DNA of 64,000 nt from Photobacterium ganghwense (GCF_003025595.1 NZ_PYMI01000004.1:1-64000); one strand, 5' to 3'. Positions 7,433 to 16,698 are shown, counted from the first letter of the stretch. Program-made: numbers and translations. Notes: generated by a model from the sequence alone, not told the origin.

Positions 7433-7487
7433 CATAAAAAAAGCATCGCCCCATATGCTCTCCAGTAGCATAATAGATGCGATGCTT
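7433..7487 (-). terminator. Long-stem terminator of the ars operon
   Basis: On the minus strand, AAGCATCGC and GCGATGCTT form a 9-bp stem around a 29-nt loop that itself contains a small ATGCT/AGCAT stem, followed by TTTTTTATG. It lies about 50 bp past the acr3 stop. The rest of 7145-7538 shows no convincing gene; a 67-codon frame there has no family resemblance and no good ribosome site. Confidence 0.8.
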
Positions 7488-7538
7488 CTCGCTGTTCAAC
7501 GGATTGGTGGGTCTGCTGGGTCTGGGTGTTAGCCAGCT

Positions 7539-8552
7539 TTACACTGCAGCAAACTGGCCTCGGGTCTTGTTTGCATAGGCAACCAGAGATAGCATCACCG
7601 GCACTTCAACAAGAACCCCAACAATCGTGGCCAGTGCTGCCCCTGAATGTACCCCAAATAAACTGATAGCGACGGCAACAGCCAGTTCAAAGAAATTTGA
7701 TGCACCGATCATTGCCCCCGGCGCTGCTACGTCATGCGGTTGTTTCCACTTTCTCATCCAGATATAGGCGATTGCAAATATCAGATACGTCTGCAGCAGC
7801 AAAGGAATCGCAATTAAAACAATATCAACCGGGTTCGCCAGAATGGTTTTAGCTTGAAACCCAAAGAGCAGAATCACAGTACCGACCAATCCCGCAATTG
7901 AAAACGGTTTCAACCCGGCAGACAGACGATTTAATGTTTCCTGCTGACGTACAACACGACGTGTCAACGCGCCAGCTAACAGCGGGACGACCACAAACAG
8001 TGAAACGGATAGAATCAACGTGTCCCACGGCACTGTTATATCTGTCACACCCAGCAAAAGCGCGGCAAGCGGAGCAAAGGCAACCACCATTATCAAGTCA
8101 TTAATTGCCACCTGAACCAAGGTGTAATTGGCATCGCCTTTAGTCAGCTGACTCCAGACAAACACCATTGCCGTACATGGCGCGACTCCCAACAGAATCA
8201 TACCGGCAATGTAATCTTCACCGATCTCGGGCGAAATCCAGTCCCCAAAAACATGTCTGATAAAAAACACGGCCAATAGCGCCATAGTGAACGGTTTAAT
8301 CAACCAGTTCACTGTCAGAGTGATAATCAACCCCTTGGGACGCTGATGCACCTTTTTAACCGCAGAGAAATCGACCTGCATCATCATGGGGTAAATCATT
8401 AGCCAGATCAGTACCGCAATAACCAGGTTAATTTGCGCGTACTGCATATCACCCAGCAGCGAAAATACGTCAGGAAACAGCATACCCCCTGCCAGCCCCG
8501 CCAGCATACCCAAGCCGACCCACACGCTCAGAAAGCGTTCAAAAATGCCCAT
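7539..8552 (-). CDS. acr3: ACR3-family arsenite efflux transporter
   Basis: The 337-residue inner-membrane protein has about ten membrane segments and exports arsenite, As(OH)3, using the proton gradient. The ACR3 signature with the essential cysteine is visible in [24 protein letters not shown] (given here as [13 protein letters not shown], about residue 125), and a second typical segment, [14 protein letters not shown], follows near residue 280. It is downstream of arsR on the same strand, 132 bp away, so the two form an ars operon without an arsC reductase in the window. The start at 8552 has GAGAGG six bases upstream. Symbol usage varies (arsB or acr3); the family is ACR3, not ArsB of E. 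coli. Confidence 0.92.
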   Translation of the reverse strand: MGIFERFLSVWVGLGMLAGLAGGMLFPDVFSLLGDMQYAQINLVIAVLIWLMIYPMMMQVDFSAVKKVHQRPKGLIITLTVNWLIKPFTMALLAVFFIRHVFGDWISPEIGEDYIAGMILLGVAPCTAMVFVWSQLTKGDANYTLVQVAINDLIMVVAFAPLAALLLGVTDITVPWDTLILSVSLFVVVPLLAGALTRRVVRQQETLNRLSAGLKPFSIAGLVGTVILLFGFQAKTILANPVDIVLIAIPLLLQTYLIFAIAYIWMRKWKQPHDVAAPGAMIGASNFFELAVAVAISLFGVHSGAALATIVGVLVEVPVMLSLVAYANKTRGQFAAV

Positions 8553-8684
8553 TGTCATCCTCTCGTTATATCTTTTTCATTCGGTTGTTAGTTGCCCTTA
8601 GGCATTGGCTTCACTTGAACCCACGTTGTAACAAACGTCTTTCTATTCCAAAGACCTAAGATCTTGTTCCCAAGTCAGTGCGCC

Positions 8685-9038
8685 TCAGTTACGTTTTGAA
8701 CGATTGTCAGGGCAGCAGGCTGATAGCTTGTCAGGATGACATTCCGTGTCAGTTTCTCCGGCACAACAGTTTTCCGTCAGATACGCAATAAGATCCATCA
8801 TCACCGGAATATTGGCACGATATCGCTGAAATCGCCCCTGCTGTTCAACGGATACCAGCCCAGCATGTAACATCGCTTTAAGGTGAAACGACAATGCATT
8901 CGGAGCGATGTCCATTTCACGGGCCATCTCTCCCGCCACTTTGCCTTCAAAACCAGCTTTAACCAGTAAACGCCAGGCATCAAGGCGTACGCCTGATGAC
9001 AGAGAATCAAAAAGGGTGGTTGCTTGTTCAGTATTCAT
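8685..9038 (-). CDS. arsR: ArsR-family arsenic-responsive repressor
   Basis: The 117-residue winged-helix repressor controls the ars operon and leaves DNA on binding As(III). The helix-turn-helix region is VAGEMAREMDIAPNALSFHLK (start VAGEM, about residue 35-55), followed by a wing at QQGRFQRYRAN. It lacks the ELCVCDL arsenic site of plasmid R773 ArsR. Instead cysteines cluster at the C-terminus (ENCCAGETDTECH, then CCPDN), resembling the layout of the Acidithiobacillus ferrooxidans ArsR, where C-terminal cysteines bind arsenic. I start the gene at ATG 9038 because the longer frame from 9089 would run through the operator palindrome at 9042-9065. Confidence 0.88.
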   Translation of the reverse strand: MNTEQATTLFDSLSSGVRLDAWRLLVKAGFEGKVAGEMAREMDIAPNALSFHLKAMLHAGLVSVEQQGRFQRYRANIPVMMDLIAYLTENCCAGETDTECHPDKLSACCPDNRSKRN

Positions 9039-9041
9039 AAC

Positions 9042-9065
9042 TTCAATATTACAAGAACTATTGAA
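9042..9065. promoter_or_regulatory. Probable ArsR operator
   Basis: TTCAATA and TATTGAA form a perfect 7-bp inverted repeat with a 10-bp spacer, just upstream of the arsR start on the minus strand. ArsR proteins bind AT-rich dyads of this kind at their own promoter, so it is very likely the autoregulatory site. The dyad is seen; binding is inferred. Confidence 0.7.
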
Positions 9066-9213
9066 ACAATAGTCATAAGTATACACCATCGCTTAGGTGA
9101 CGGAAGCTGCCTTTTATAAATAATTGTTTTAATGAATGAGGGCTTATAAATCTGATTTGTTGCGAGACAGTCCAGTGGAGGTGCTTATAGGCTACCAGGC
9201 CGCTGAAACAACA

Positions 9214-9240
9214 AAAAAGCCGCTAAAGCGGCTTTAAAAA
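9214..9240 (-). terminator. Terminator of the first SPOR lipoprotein gene
   Basis: AAAGCCGCT-aa-AGCGGCTTT with A-runs and T-runs on both sides forms a compact hairpin. On the minus strand it follows the stop codon of the SPOR lipoprotein within a few bases. Confidence 0.85.
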
Positions 9241-9245
9241 ATAAA

Positions 9246-9770
9246 TTAATTCAGGCGTGTCATCGTTGATGAAGCAGCGGAATCTTCAATGCTATCAAGC
9301 TGGCGAATGAAGGGGCCAAAAGTCTGAAGTGAATCAGGCAAAGAAGATAACGCTTTATGCGCAGCTTCTTTACTTGCGTAACGGCCGTAAAGCAACGTAA
9401 ACCAAGGAGCACCATCGAGCTGCTTTTGATTTAACCAAACAGGCTGCCCAGATGGCAATTTACTGGCGTAATCAGGTAGTCCATCGTCCTTCCTTAGTGC
9501 CAATATTTGAATGGTATATCCTGATAAGGCAGTGCTGCTAGTACGTTCCTGTTCTGCCGCCTGCTCAATGACACCCGCCGCTTTGCTTAATTGAACCGCA
9601 CGATGAACAACAAGATCCTCTTTTCTAATCGGAGTGGTTTGCTGTGTTTCGGCAGTTAAATCATAACGGGTATCTTCGATAACCGACGATACAACAATCT
9701 GGGTGGATTGATTCTCAGATGCACAACCGGTAAGAACAACGGCTGCAGCGAATACGGCGATTTTTTTCAT
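9246..9770 (-). CDS. SPOR-domain lipoprotein, paralogue A
   Basis: The 174-residue protein has a lipoprotein signal peptide (KKIAVFAAAVVLTGC, lipid on the Cys of LTGC) and a C-terminal SPOR-like domain of about 75 residues from YTIQILALRKDD to GPFIRQLDSI. SPOR domains bind denuded peptidoglycan glycans, often at the division septum. The middle region (about residues 25-95) is low in hydrophobics and is probably a linker. The same C-terminal domain recurs in the lipoprotein at 26334-26744: both share QxxALxxxxG, GQPVW, the WF/WY-x-x-x-YG/x-Y/F motif and HGPFIR/FGPFIR. Start ATG 9770 is chosen because it places the signal peptide at the N-terminus. It stands alone. Confidence 0.8.
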   Translation of the reverse strand: MKKIAVFAAAVVLTGCASENQSTQIVVSSVIEDTRYDLTAETQQTTPIRKEDLVVHRAVQLSKAAGVIEQAAEQERTSSTALSGYTIQILALRKDDGLPDYASKLPSGQPVWLNQKQLDGAPWFTLLYGRYASKEAAHKALSSLPDSLQTFGPFIRQLDSIEDSAASSTMTRLN

Positions 9771-9937
9771 GTTATATGGCCAGAGTCTGTGGAATTTCAC
9801 TATTCTGCCGCTGTATTTTGCCCCATTCAACCCTAACTTTAAGATAGATCAATAAGTAACGTTAAATTCCACTGCAGCATACGGACTTTTGACTGCACGT
9901 GATACGTATCAGGACCACTTTTCTAGGAGCTTTTACC

Positions 9938-10447
9938 ATGGCTGACCCACAAATTCAGTGCCAACTGGATGCGATTGATAAGCTTACCGTTATTTTATAT
10001 CGTTCGGCGCTGACAGCCGGTAGCGGATTAATGTCAGTTGCCGCCTGGGAAAACGATTTTGCAGCAACCGGCCTGATTATGGCGGCTTTAATAGCAACCA
10101 CCACCGTCCATATTTATGACAAACGTTTCCGCTGGCTTATCCTCGGCAGTGCCTTGTTTGCCACCTTGTGGCAATTATCTGGCTTGTGGGCTCCGCTGGG
10201 ACTGGGAGCGGCCTTGTTTGCCTTCAGCGCCTTAGCGGTCAAAGAGTATTACTGCTTCAAGCTGAAAGTGCTGCTGATCACCCCATTGGTTCTGGCCGGA
10301 TTCTGGGCCGGCTTAGTGCTAAGCATTCCCCAATTGATGATTGCCTGCAGCATGGCTGGAGCTATCTTACTGGCTGTCGCGGCTTTTTCGAAATGGCGTA
10401 TGCCCCTGCACTACGACATTGGGGACAAATCCCGCTATGAAGTGTAA
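9938..10447 (+). CDS. Integral membrane protein, DUF2301-like
   Basis: The 169-residue protein has about five or six membrane segments and starts MADPQIQCQLDAIDKLTVIL. It resembles DUF2301 proteins known from cyanobacteria and Vibrionaceae; the conserved features I recognise are DKLTVILYR near the N-terminus and the KEYYCFKLK loop in the middle. The function is unknown. The ATG at 9938 is preceded by AGGAG eight bases upstream, much better than the start 13 codons earlier. It is transcribed divergently from the SPOR lipoprotein and is followed by 269 bp with nothing recognisable before patZ. The family call is moderate; membrane location is clear. Confidence 0.65.
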   Translation: MADPQIQCQLDAIDKLTVILYRSALTAGSGLMSVAAWENDFAATGLIMAALIATTTVHIYDKRFRWLILGSALFATLWQLSGLWAPLGLGAALFAFSALAVKEYYCFKLKVLLITPLVLAGFWAGLVLSIPQLMIACSMAGAILLAVAAFSKWRMPLHYDIGDKSRYEV

Positions 10448-10716
10448 TCCTGCTCTCTTGCGTATCTAAGACGTTTTATCGAGAGGTTTTATTGGCAGAT
10501 ATTATTGATAGGTGTTTTCCAGAGAAGCGAGTCAATTTTCAGCTTGGCGACCAAATATACATTAGCAGTTTGATCCTGTTTTATTGTGCATATTCATAGA
10601 TATGAGAGGCTGACAGTACCCAGATATCTTGCCGTTGATCACAGCTCCTGCACTTTAGTCAGACACTCCTGACGGCATTCGTTACACTCATCTGAAATTG
10701 TCTGGAGAGTGGTGCC

Positions 10717-13407
10717 ATGGAAGGAATCGATAAGCTTCTCAAACCGAAATCAATCACCGTTATCGGCGCTTCTGATAATCCCAATCGCGCCGGTAATGTC
10801 GTCATCCGAAACTTATTATCAGGCTCATTTCATGGCCCCATCATGCCCGTCACTCCAAAGTACGAAGCGGTTGCTGGTGTTTTGGCCTACCCGACCATAG
10901 ACAGCCTGCCTCGGGTGCCAGACCTTGCCATTGTTTGTACCAATGCTCATCGTAACGTAGAAATCATCAGGCAGCTCGGAGAAAAAGGCGTAAAAGCTGC
11001 CATCGTGCTGGCCGCAGGAATGAATCAAATCCTCCATGATGGTGAAACCGATGAAGAACGTATGTACGCGGTTGCTAGACAATACAACATGCGCCTTGTC
11101 GGCCCGAACAGCATGGGGCTTATTTTACCCTGGCTGAATCTGAATGCGTCTTTCTCTCCGATCTCAGCCCATAAGGGTAATATTGCGTTTATTTCACAAT
11201 CGGCGGCGGTTTGCACCACCATTCTCGATTGGGCTAAAAACAAAAATATCGGCTTTTCGACTTTCCTCTCTCTGGGCGACGCTTGCGATGTGAATTTCGC
11301 TGAATTGCTGGATTACTTGTGTCGCGACAGCAAAACAGAAGCCATTCTGCTGTATATCGACTCGGTTAAAGATGCCCGCCGTTTTATGTCTGCAGCACGA
11401 GCCGCCGCCCGTAACCGCCGTATTCTGGTCGTAAAAAGCGGTCGTACCCGAGCTGGTAGCGCAGCGGCACAATTGCATACCGGTGGGCCAGCGGGATTAG
11501 ATGCCGTTTACGATGCAGCAATTCGACGCTCCGGTATGCTCCGGGTAAACAACACTCATGAGCTGTTTGCTGCGGTCGAAACCCTTGCCCACTCCGTGCC
11601 ATTACGTGGTGAGCGTCTGGCCATTCTGACCAATGGTGGTGGCCCTGCCATCCTTGCTGTTGATGCGCTGGCCGACCGCGGCGGTAAACTGGCGCAGCTG
11701 AGCGAACAAACCATCGCGAAATTATCTGAAGTCCTGCCCTCAACCTGGTCAAAGGCCAACCCAATAGACATTATTGGTGACGCAGACATTCAGCGCTACG
11801 AGAAAGCCATTAACATCCTGCTGGACAGCGATGACTTCGATGCCCTGCTGATCATGCACTCACCATCCGCCATTGCCCGCGGAAACAATACCGCCAAAAG
11901 ACTGGTTGAGGTGATTAATCAGCACCCAAGAAAACGGAAATTTAATATTCTGACTAACTGGTCTGGGGAAGACGAAGCGATAGAGTCTCGCCGGATTTTT
12001 ACCGATGCCGGTTTTCCTGCTTATCGGACACCGGAAAGTGCCGTTTCAGCCTTCATGCACCTGGTGGAATACCGTCGAAACCAGAAACAACTGATGGAAA
12101 CCCCGGTTTCCTTCGGTGAAATTCAAGCCAACCCGAAACACGTAAGGGATGTTGTTAACCACCTGCTGGCGCAGGGTATCCACCAGCTGGAAACACATGA
12201 AATACGTCCGGTGCTGGAAAGTTACGGCTTCCAGACACTCCCGACGTGGATTGCCGATGACCCGGCTGAAGCTGCTTACATCGCGGAACAAATTGGTTAT
12301 CCGGTCGCGGTAAAACTTCGCTCACCGGACATTCGTCATAAATCCGAAGTACATGGCGTATTACTGCATTTGCGTACCGCCGCTGAAGTGGCTAACGGTG
12401 CGCAGGCCATACTGGATCGCGTCTCTCTCGAATACCCTAATGCACGTATTGATGGCCTGCTGGTACAACGTATGGCTCGCCGTGCGGGCGCACAGGAACT
12501 GCGAATCTCTGTCTACGATGACCCTATCTTCGGGCCTGTCATTTTACTGGGTGAAGATGCCGCTGAATGGGACATCCACAAGGATGCCGCTGTTGGGATT
12601 CCGCCACTCAACATGGCGCTGGCGCGCTATATGGTGATAAATGCCATTAAAACCGGCAAGATTCGTCAACGTAACCTACCGGAACGCATAGATATACCAG
12701 CGTTGTGCAAGCTACTGGTGAAAATTTCACAATTGATTATCGACTGTCCGGAAATTCAGGATCTGGATATTCACCCACTGCTGGCTGCCGGAGAAGAAAT
12801 GACGGTTATCGACGCTTCCATGACCCTGCGTGAATTTGAAGGGGATCGCCAGCGTCGACTCGCCATTAGGCCGTATCCAAAAGAATACGAGGAACAGGTT
12901 GCCCTCAAAGATGGCAGCATGATCCTTCTGCGCCCGATTCTGCCTGAAGATGAACCTATGCATGCCGAGTTCATTTCGCGGGTCTCTATGGACGATTTAT
13001 ACAAGCGCTTTTTCTCTGACGTCGGTGAGTTCAATCACGAAGCGCTGGCCAATTTCACCCAGATTGATTACGACCGGGAAATGGCTTTTGTCGCGGTTCG
13101 CGAAGAGATCAATAAAAACGGTGAAGCCGTGCCGTCGATCATCGGTGTGACTCGTGCATTATCCGACCCTGACAACATTGAAGCCGAGTTTGCCATTCTG
13201 GTTCGTTCAGATCTGAAGGGGATCGGATTGGGAAGCATTTTAATGAATAAGATCATTCGTTACAGTCGTGAGCGAGGCTTAAAGCGAATGACTGGTATTA
13301 CGATGCCTTCAAACCGGGGAATGATCATGCTGGCACAGAAAGTGGGTTTTGAGATCGACGTGCAAATGGAAGACGGGATTGTTGAGATGCTGTTACCGCT
13401 GGAGTAA
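10717..13407 (+). CDS. patZ: Protein lysine acetyltransferase (Pat/PatZ; acyl-CoA synthetase-like plus GNAT)
   Basis: The 896-residue protein matches E. coli YfiQ/PatZ (886 residues). It has an N-terminal CoA-binding domain (SITVIGASDNPNRAGNVV, residues 12-30), succinyl-CoA-ligase-like domains in the middle with SGRTRAGSAAAQLHTG, an ATP-grasp domain around residues 480-710, and a C-terminal GNAT domain (about 730-896) with LKGIGLGSILMNKIIRYSRE as acetyl-CoA loop (core LKGIGLGSILMNKI). The ligase half is catalytically inactive in relatives and acts as a sensor. PatZ acetylates acetyl-CoA synthetase and other enzymes, lowering acetate activation. A GGAG site precedes the ATG. It is a single gene in a 13.4-kb region of unrelated neighbours. 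Confidence 0.93.
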   Translation: MEGIDKLLKPKSITVIGASDNPNRAGNVVIRNLLSGSFHGPIMPVTPKYEAVAGVLAYPTIDSLPRVPDLAIVCTNAHRNVEIIRQLGEKGVKAAIVLAAGMNQILHDGETDEERMYAVARQYNMRLVGPNSMGLILPWLNLNASFSPISAHKGNIAFISQSAAVCTTILDWAKNKNIGFSTFLSLGDACDVNFAELLDYLCRDSKTEAILLYIDSVKDARRFMSAARAAARNRRILVVKSGRTRAGSAAAQLHTGGPAGLDAVYDAAIRRSGMLRVNNTHELFAAVETLAHSVPLRGERLAILTNGGGPAILAVDALADRGGKLAQLSEQTIAKLSEVLPSTWSKANPIDIIGDADIQRYEKAINILLDSDDFDALLIMHSPSAIARGNNTAKRLVEVINQHPRKRKFNILTNWSGEDEAIESRRIFTDAGFPAYRTPESAVSAFMHLVEYRRNQKQLMETPVSFGEIQANPKHVRDVVNHLLAQGIHQLETHEIRPVLESYGFQTLPTWIADDPAEAAYIAEQIGYPVAVKLRSPDIRHKSEVHGVLLHLRTAAEVANGAQAILDRVSLEYPNARIDGLLVQRMARRAGAQELRISVYDDPIFGPVILLGEDAAEWDIHKDAAVGIPPLNMALARYMVINAIKTGKIRQRNLPERIDIPALCKLLVKISQLIIDCPEIQDLDIHPLLAAGEEMTVIDASMTLREFEGDRQRRLAIRPYPKEYEEQVALKDGSMILLRPILPEDEPMHAEFISRVSMDDLYKRFFSDVGEFNHEALANFTQIDYDREMAFVAVREEINKNGEAVPSIIGVTRALSDPDNIEAEFAILVRSDLKGIGLGSILMNKIIRYSRERGLKRMTGITMPSNRGMIMLAQKVGFEIDVQMEDGIVEMLLPLE

Positions 13408-13516
13408 ATCATGCTCTCCTATTGGTGATTTAAGCTTCTTTTGATCATTTGACCTACCTGTCGATACATCAAGATCGTACAGAAACACAGAAACTCGATA
13501 CTTCGTTGCTCATCAA

Positions 13517-13544
13517 GGATCGGCATGGTTTTCCCTGCCGATCC
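13517..13544. terminator. Hairpin between converging patZ and yhaJ-like genes
   Basis: GGATCGGCA and TGCCGATCC form a perfect 9-bp stem with a 10-nt loop. Neither side has a strong T-run, so it may be a weak terminator or simply stabilise the 3' ends of the two converging transcripts. Confidence 0.5.
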
Positions 13545-13598
13545 GAGCCAGCTAAGCACTGGATATAAGGCAAACCGGAGTTATCACCCCGACAAAAA

Positions 13599-14492
13599 CT
13601 AGTGCTGTTGCTTCTTCCACATTGATTCAATGTACTGGATACACCAACTCTTCGCTTTACCCATCCGGCTACGGTTCCAGGCCAGTACAATATCCAGCTC
13701 AAACACCGGGTTATCACCTATCACCATTAGCTCGCCTTTATCTATGGCTTCTTGCGCGTAACTATATGTCATGGTTGCAATACCCAGGCCCGCTTTGAGT
13801 GCCTGAAGTTTGTCATGCATCGAAGTAACTGTAAGCAGCGGCTGATCATCCAAAATATTGTGGGTCAACGGCGGCAAGTGACGGGCCGTATCTGCAACGG
13901 CAATCCCGCGATATTGTTTGCGAACAGCAGGATCCAAAGGATTATCATGTTTATGGATTGGATGATCCGGGTGCGCAACCCACACGGCGTCCATTTTCCC
14001 CAATGGCTGAATTTTCACATCATGCGGTGCCACACTCGGGTTAGGTGAGATCAACAGATCTGCACGATCCTGCGCCAATGCCTCCCATGCGCCGGCCAGA
14101 ATTTCTTCACGAAAACGGATCTTTGTTTTACTTCGTTCAGCCAGCGCTTCGACAATTGGAAACAAGGTATCGACTTTAATCACACCATCATATGCGATAG
14201 TCAGTTCCAGCTCCCAGCCATGGGCCAGTGCGCTGGCATCAGAAATCATCTCGTCTGCAGCCGTCAGAAGTAAACGCCCTCTTTCAAGCAATAACTTACC
14301 GGCTTTGGTAAACACCGCTTTGTGGCCGGAACGGTCAAAGATAACCAAATCCAGATCTTGTTCCAGTTTCTGAACCTGATAACTGAGTGATGAAGGCGCT
14401 CTACCCAGCTCTTCCGATGCTGCTGCAAAGCTACCACGTCGATCAATCGCGTCCAGCACCATCAAAGCTTCAAATGATAATAGTTTGTTCAC
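13599..14492 (-). CDS. yhaJ: LysR-type regulator, YhaJ-like
   Basis: The 297-residue protein has an N-terminal helix-turn-helix (FEALMVLDAIDRRGSFAAAS, then ELGRAPSSLSYQVQKLEQDL) and a C-terminal effector domain from about residue 95. It resembles E. coli YhaJ throughout, for example FDRSGHKAVFTKAGKLLLER, LAGAWEALAQDRADLLI and YRGIAVADTARHLPPLT (segments shortened). E. coli YhaJ controls yqjF-type genes and responds to aromatic compounds; the ligand here is unknown. No target gene is adjacent: the gene upstream on the same strand is an NRAMP-like transporter 926 bp away. The identity as a YhaJ orthologue is likely but not proven. Confidence 0.82.
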   Translation of the reverse strand: MNKLLSFEALMVLDAIDRRGSFAAASEELGRAPSSLSYQVQKLEQDLDLVIFDRSGHKAVFTKAGKLLLERGRLLLTAADEMISDASALAHGWELELTIAYDGVIKVDTLFPIVEALAERSKTKIRFREEILAGAWEALAQDRADLLISPNPSVAPHDVKIQPLGKMDAVWVAHPDHPIHKHDNPLDPAVRKQYRGIAVADTARHLPPLTHNILDDQPLLTVTSMHDKLQALKAGLGIATMTYSYAQEAIDKGELMVIGDNPVFELDIVLAWNRSRMGKAKSWCIQYIESMWKKQQH

Positions 14493-15417
14493 GCATTCTC
14501 CCAGTAAATGCTTGATATTCTTTCTCTTGATATTAAACCGTTGCTGGCGATGAAAGCTAGCTGTTCCTTGTGTCTGTCTGTTTCTAATATCCGGCTGATT
14601 CTTCTATCTGACCGTTCAAGGCTGGCAACCACTTAAACATAACATCATTATTAACCATTCAGTCAAAAGAATATGTATTCAAAATCATGTGTTATATCCC
14701 CGAGAAATTTCATACCAAAGTGATGCATTAATCAAAATTATGACTAAGCATTTGAATGTCATCCAAATTAAACGCCAAAAATTGATCTGAGCTAATAACA
14801 CAGTCCAAACAATACTCTACATTGCTTCACATTCAGCCAAGCTTATTCATGTCTGAGTTTAATGTCTGATTCAGGTTGATGTTTTTAATCACTGACTGAC
14901 AGCTTACGGTATCTGAAACATAGTCCGTCCCCCTGGCCACCAGCCAGAGTAGGTCATCCAGTCAGCGGATGCAGCTATTTACTGGATACAGGAACGGATA
15001 TCTATTTATGCGATTGCTGTGGATCACGTCAGTAAACCGGTTCAGTCAGTAGCAGGCGTTAGAGAACGTACCAGGCAAGGTACGGCAAGCAATGCTAATT
15101 GGGGATATCTGAAGTGCACTGCAATCTCTGGCTTCGGCGATTCATGCAGTGAACCATCAGGCAGCACGCCCATGCCATATAAATGCACTTTATAGGTAGA
15201 GGAAGAAAAATCTGAACTCAGCAGCCCGACGGTGTTCGGGTAACCCATACGATTTCAAGTACGCAGTTTCACATTAACGGTGATTTGCCGGATACACAGA
15301 CAGATTTCATCAGTCATCTTGTTGGTATCCGGCCTTTTTCTGTTGCTACTTAATCAAATTGTTTCTTAAACAAAGGGTTGCTTAAATAAATGTCATCAAT
15401 AAATAACTATCGCAAGC
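14493..15417. other. Gene-poor interval with structured sequence
   Basis: This 925-bp stretch lies between the yhaJ-like gene and the NRAMP-like gene, both on the minus strand. The first 350 bp are AT-rich and probably hold the yhaJ-like promoter. From about 14930 the sequence becomes more GC-rich, contains inverted repeats such as TCCAGT...ACTGGA around 14957-14986, and carries a 68-codon minus-strand frame (15042-15248, MGYPNTVGLLSSDF...) whose first 50 residues look protein-like while the last 20 do not. That suggests a gene remnant or a structured RNA rather than a working gene. I recognise no family. Confidence 0.5.
15286..15339 (+). terminator. Plus-strand terminator-like hairpin without an assigned gene
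   Basis: GCCGGATAC and GTATCCGGC form a 9-bp perfect stem around a 28-nt loop and are followed by CTTTTTCTG on the plus strand. No plus-strand protein gene precedes it for more than 1.8 kb, so it may end a small non-coding RNA transcribed from the structured region 14930-15285. The minus strand has no T-run after the stem. Confidence 0.55.
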
Positions 15418-16698
15418 TTACATCAGCCATTTCCACCAGATGAATACCGCCAGGAAGCCAAACAAGTAAGTCAGGCCAATCCAAGACAGTACCTTCATAC
15501 TGCGACTCCATTGCAGTATTTTTGGCAAATCCGTTTTAGACACTAACCGGTAGTTCAGCAGGGCAAAAATCGGCGTGGTCATAAAGGCCAGAATCATGGC
15601 GAAGTCCAGAAGCGGCATCAATGCAGAGCTGAAGAACAGAATAATCCCCATTGCCGCCACAGCCATAATGACCATCCAGGCATTGTGATATTTACGCTGT
15701 CCAACCGGTTTCCCCTGCAACAATAACTGAGCTTCGGCAACAGAGCGCGCATAACCATCAATAACGGTAATAGTACTGCCGTAAATACAGAAGAAAGCGA
15801 CCAGTGCAATCAGGTAACGAGACCACTCACCGATTGTTGAGGCATACATACTCACCAACTGATGGGAAAAGCCAATCCCTGAGGTTTTCAGTTCCGTCCC
15901 TGTGCCATGCAATACCAATGCACCTAGTGATAAGAAGACAACAGCCAGAATCGCCGTTCCGATATAGCCAACATTAAAATCGAACAAAGCAGACTGCGCT
16001 GTCACCTGCTGCTCTTTGCACTGACTTTTCAGCCACAGTGAGGTCAGACAGGAAATCTCAATCGGTGCTGGCATCCAGCCCATCATCACCACAATAAAGC
16101 CGATAGAAGCGATGCTCCATGCAGATGGCGCCTGAAAATCTGCTGGTGCGGCACTGCCTTTACCCGCTGCGATAACAACCGCAGACAAGGTGGCAATGAC
16201 CAGCACACTCATGATAATTTTCGAAAGCCCATCCAACGCCTTATAGTGCCCGGCGGCCAGAATGATCAGGCACGAAGTCACCACGATACCTGATAACACA
16301 GGAAGTGACAGCGTCACCGGAAGAAAGTACCCCAGCAGACTGGAACTGAAAAGTAACAGGGCTGCGGTGTTGACGATACCGGAGATAACACTCAGACCGG
16401 TAAACACCCAAAGATAACCCCGCCCCATGGTGTCATAACCCTGAATCAGACTGTTGCCCGTTCCCATTGTGTACTGAACACCTGCACGGAAAAATGGGTA
16501 TTTTAATAAGTTTACCAGCAGGATAAGTCCGGCGAGCTGCCAGCCATAAATGGCGCCGGCTTTGGTTGAGGCAACCAGATGGGATCCCCCCACAGCTGCC
16601 GTCGCCATCATGATACCCGGCCCTAAAGATTTGATAAGTTGTGTATAGGATTTTCTGCTGTTTTCAGCCACTGGCTGTACTGGCACGCTATCTGACAT
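15418..16698 (-). CDS. NRAMP-related transporter without the canonical metal-binding motifs
   Basis: The 426-residue inner-membrane protein has eleven likely membrane segments and the overall pattern of the NRAMP/APC fold. Classical MntH proteins have DPGN in segment 1 and MPH in segment 6. Here the matching regions read SLGPGIMMATAAVGGSHLV (residues 24-42) and MGWMPAPIEIS (near 214), so the Asp, Asn and His ligands are absent. Substrate is therefore unlikely to be Mn2+ or Fe2+ handled in the usual way. Related sequences are often annotated simply as Nramp family divalent metal transporters. The start at 16698 has AGGAAG eight bases upstream. There is no riboswitch or metal-regulator site that I can see. 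Fold assignment is firm; substrate is open. Confidence 0.8.
   Translation of the reverse strand: MSDSVPVQPVAENSRKSYTQLIKSLGPGIMMATAAVGGSHLVASTKAGAIYGWQLAGLILLVNLLKYPFFRAGVQYTMGTGNSLIQGYDTMGRGYLWVFTGLSVISGIVNTAALLLFSSSLLGYFLPVTLSLPVLSGIVVTSCLIILAAGHYKALDGLSKIIMSVLVIATLSAVVIAAGKGSAAPADFQAPSAWSIASIGFIVVMMGWMPAPIEISCLTSLWLKSQCKEQQVTAQSALFDFNVGYIGTAILAVVFLSLGALVLHGTGTELKTSGIGFSHQLVSMYASTIGEWSRYLIALVAFFCIYGSTITVIDGYARSVAEAQLLLQGKPVGQRKYHNAWMVIMAVAAMGIILFFSSALMPLLDFAMILAFMTTPIFALLNYRLVSKTDLPKILQWSRSMKVLSWIGLTYLFGFLAVFIWWKWLM

Noticed and set aside
15042-15248. 68-codon minus-strand frame in the gene-poor interval
   Set aside because: The first part looks protein-like but the end does not, no family is recognisable and start signals are poor; mentioned only as a possible remnant.
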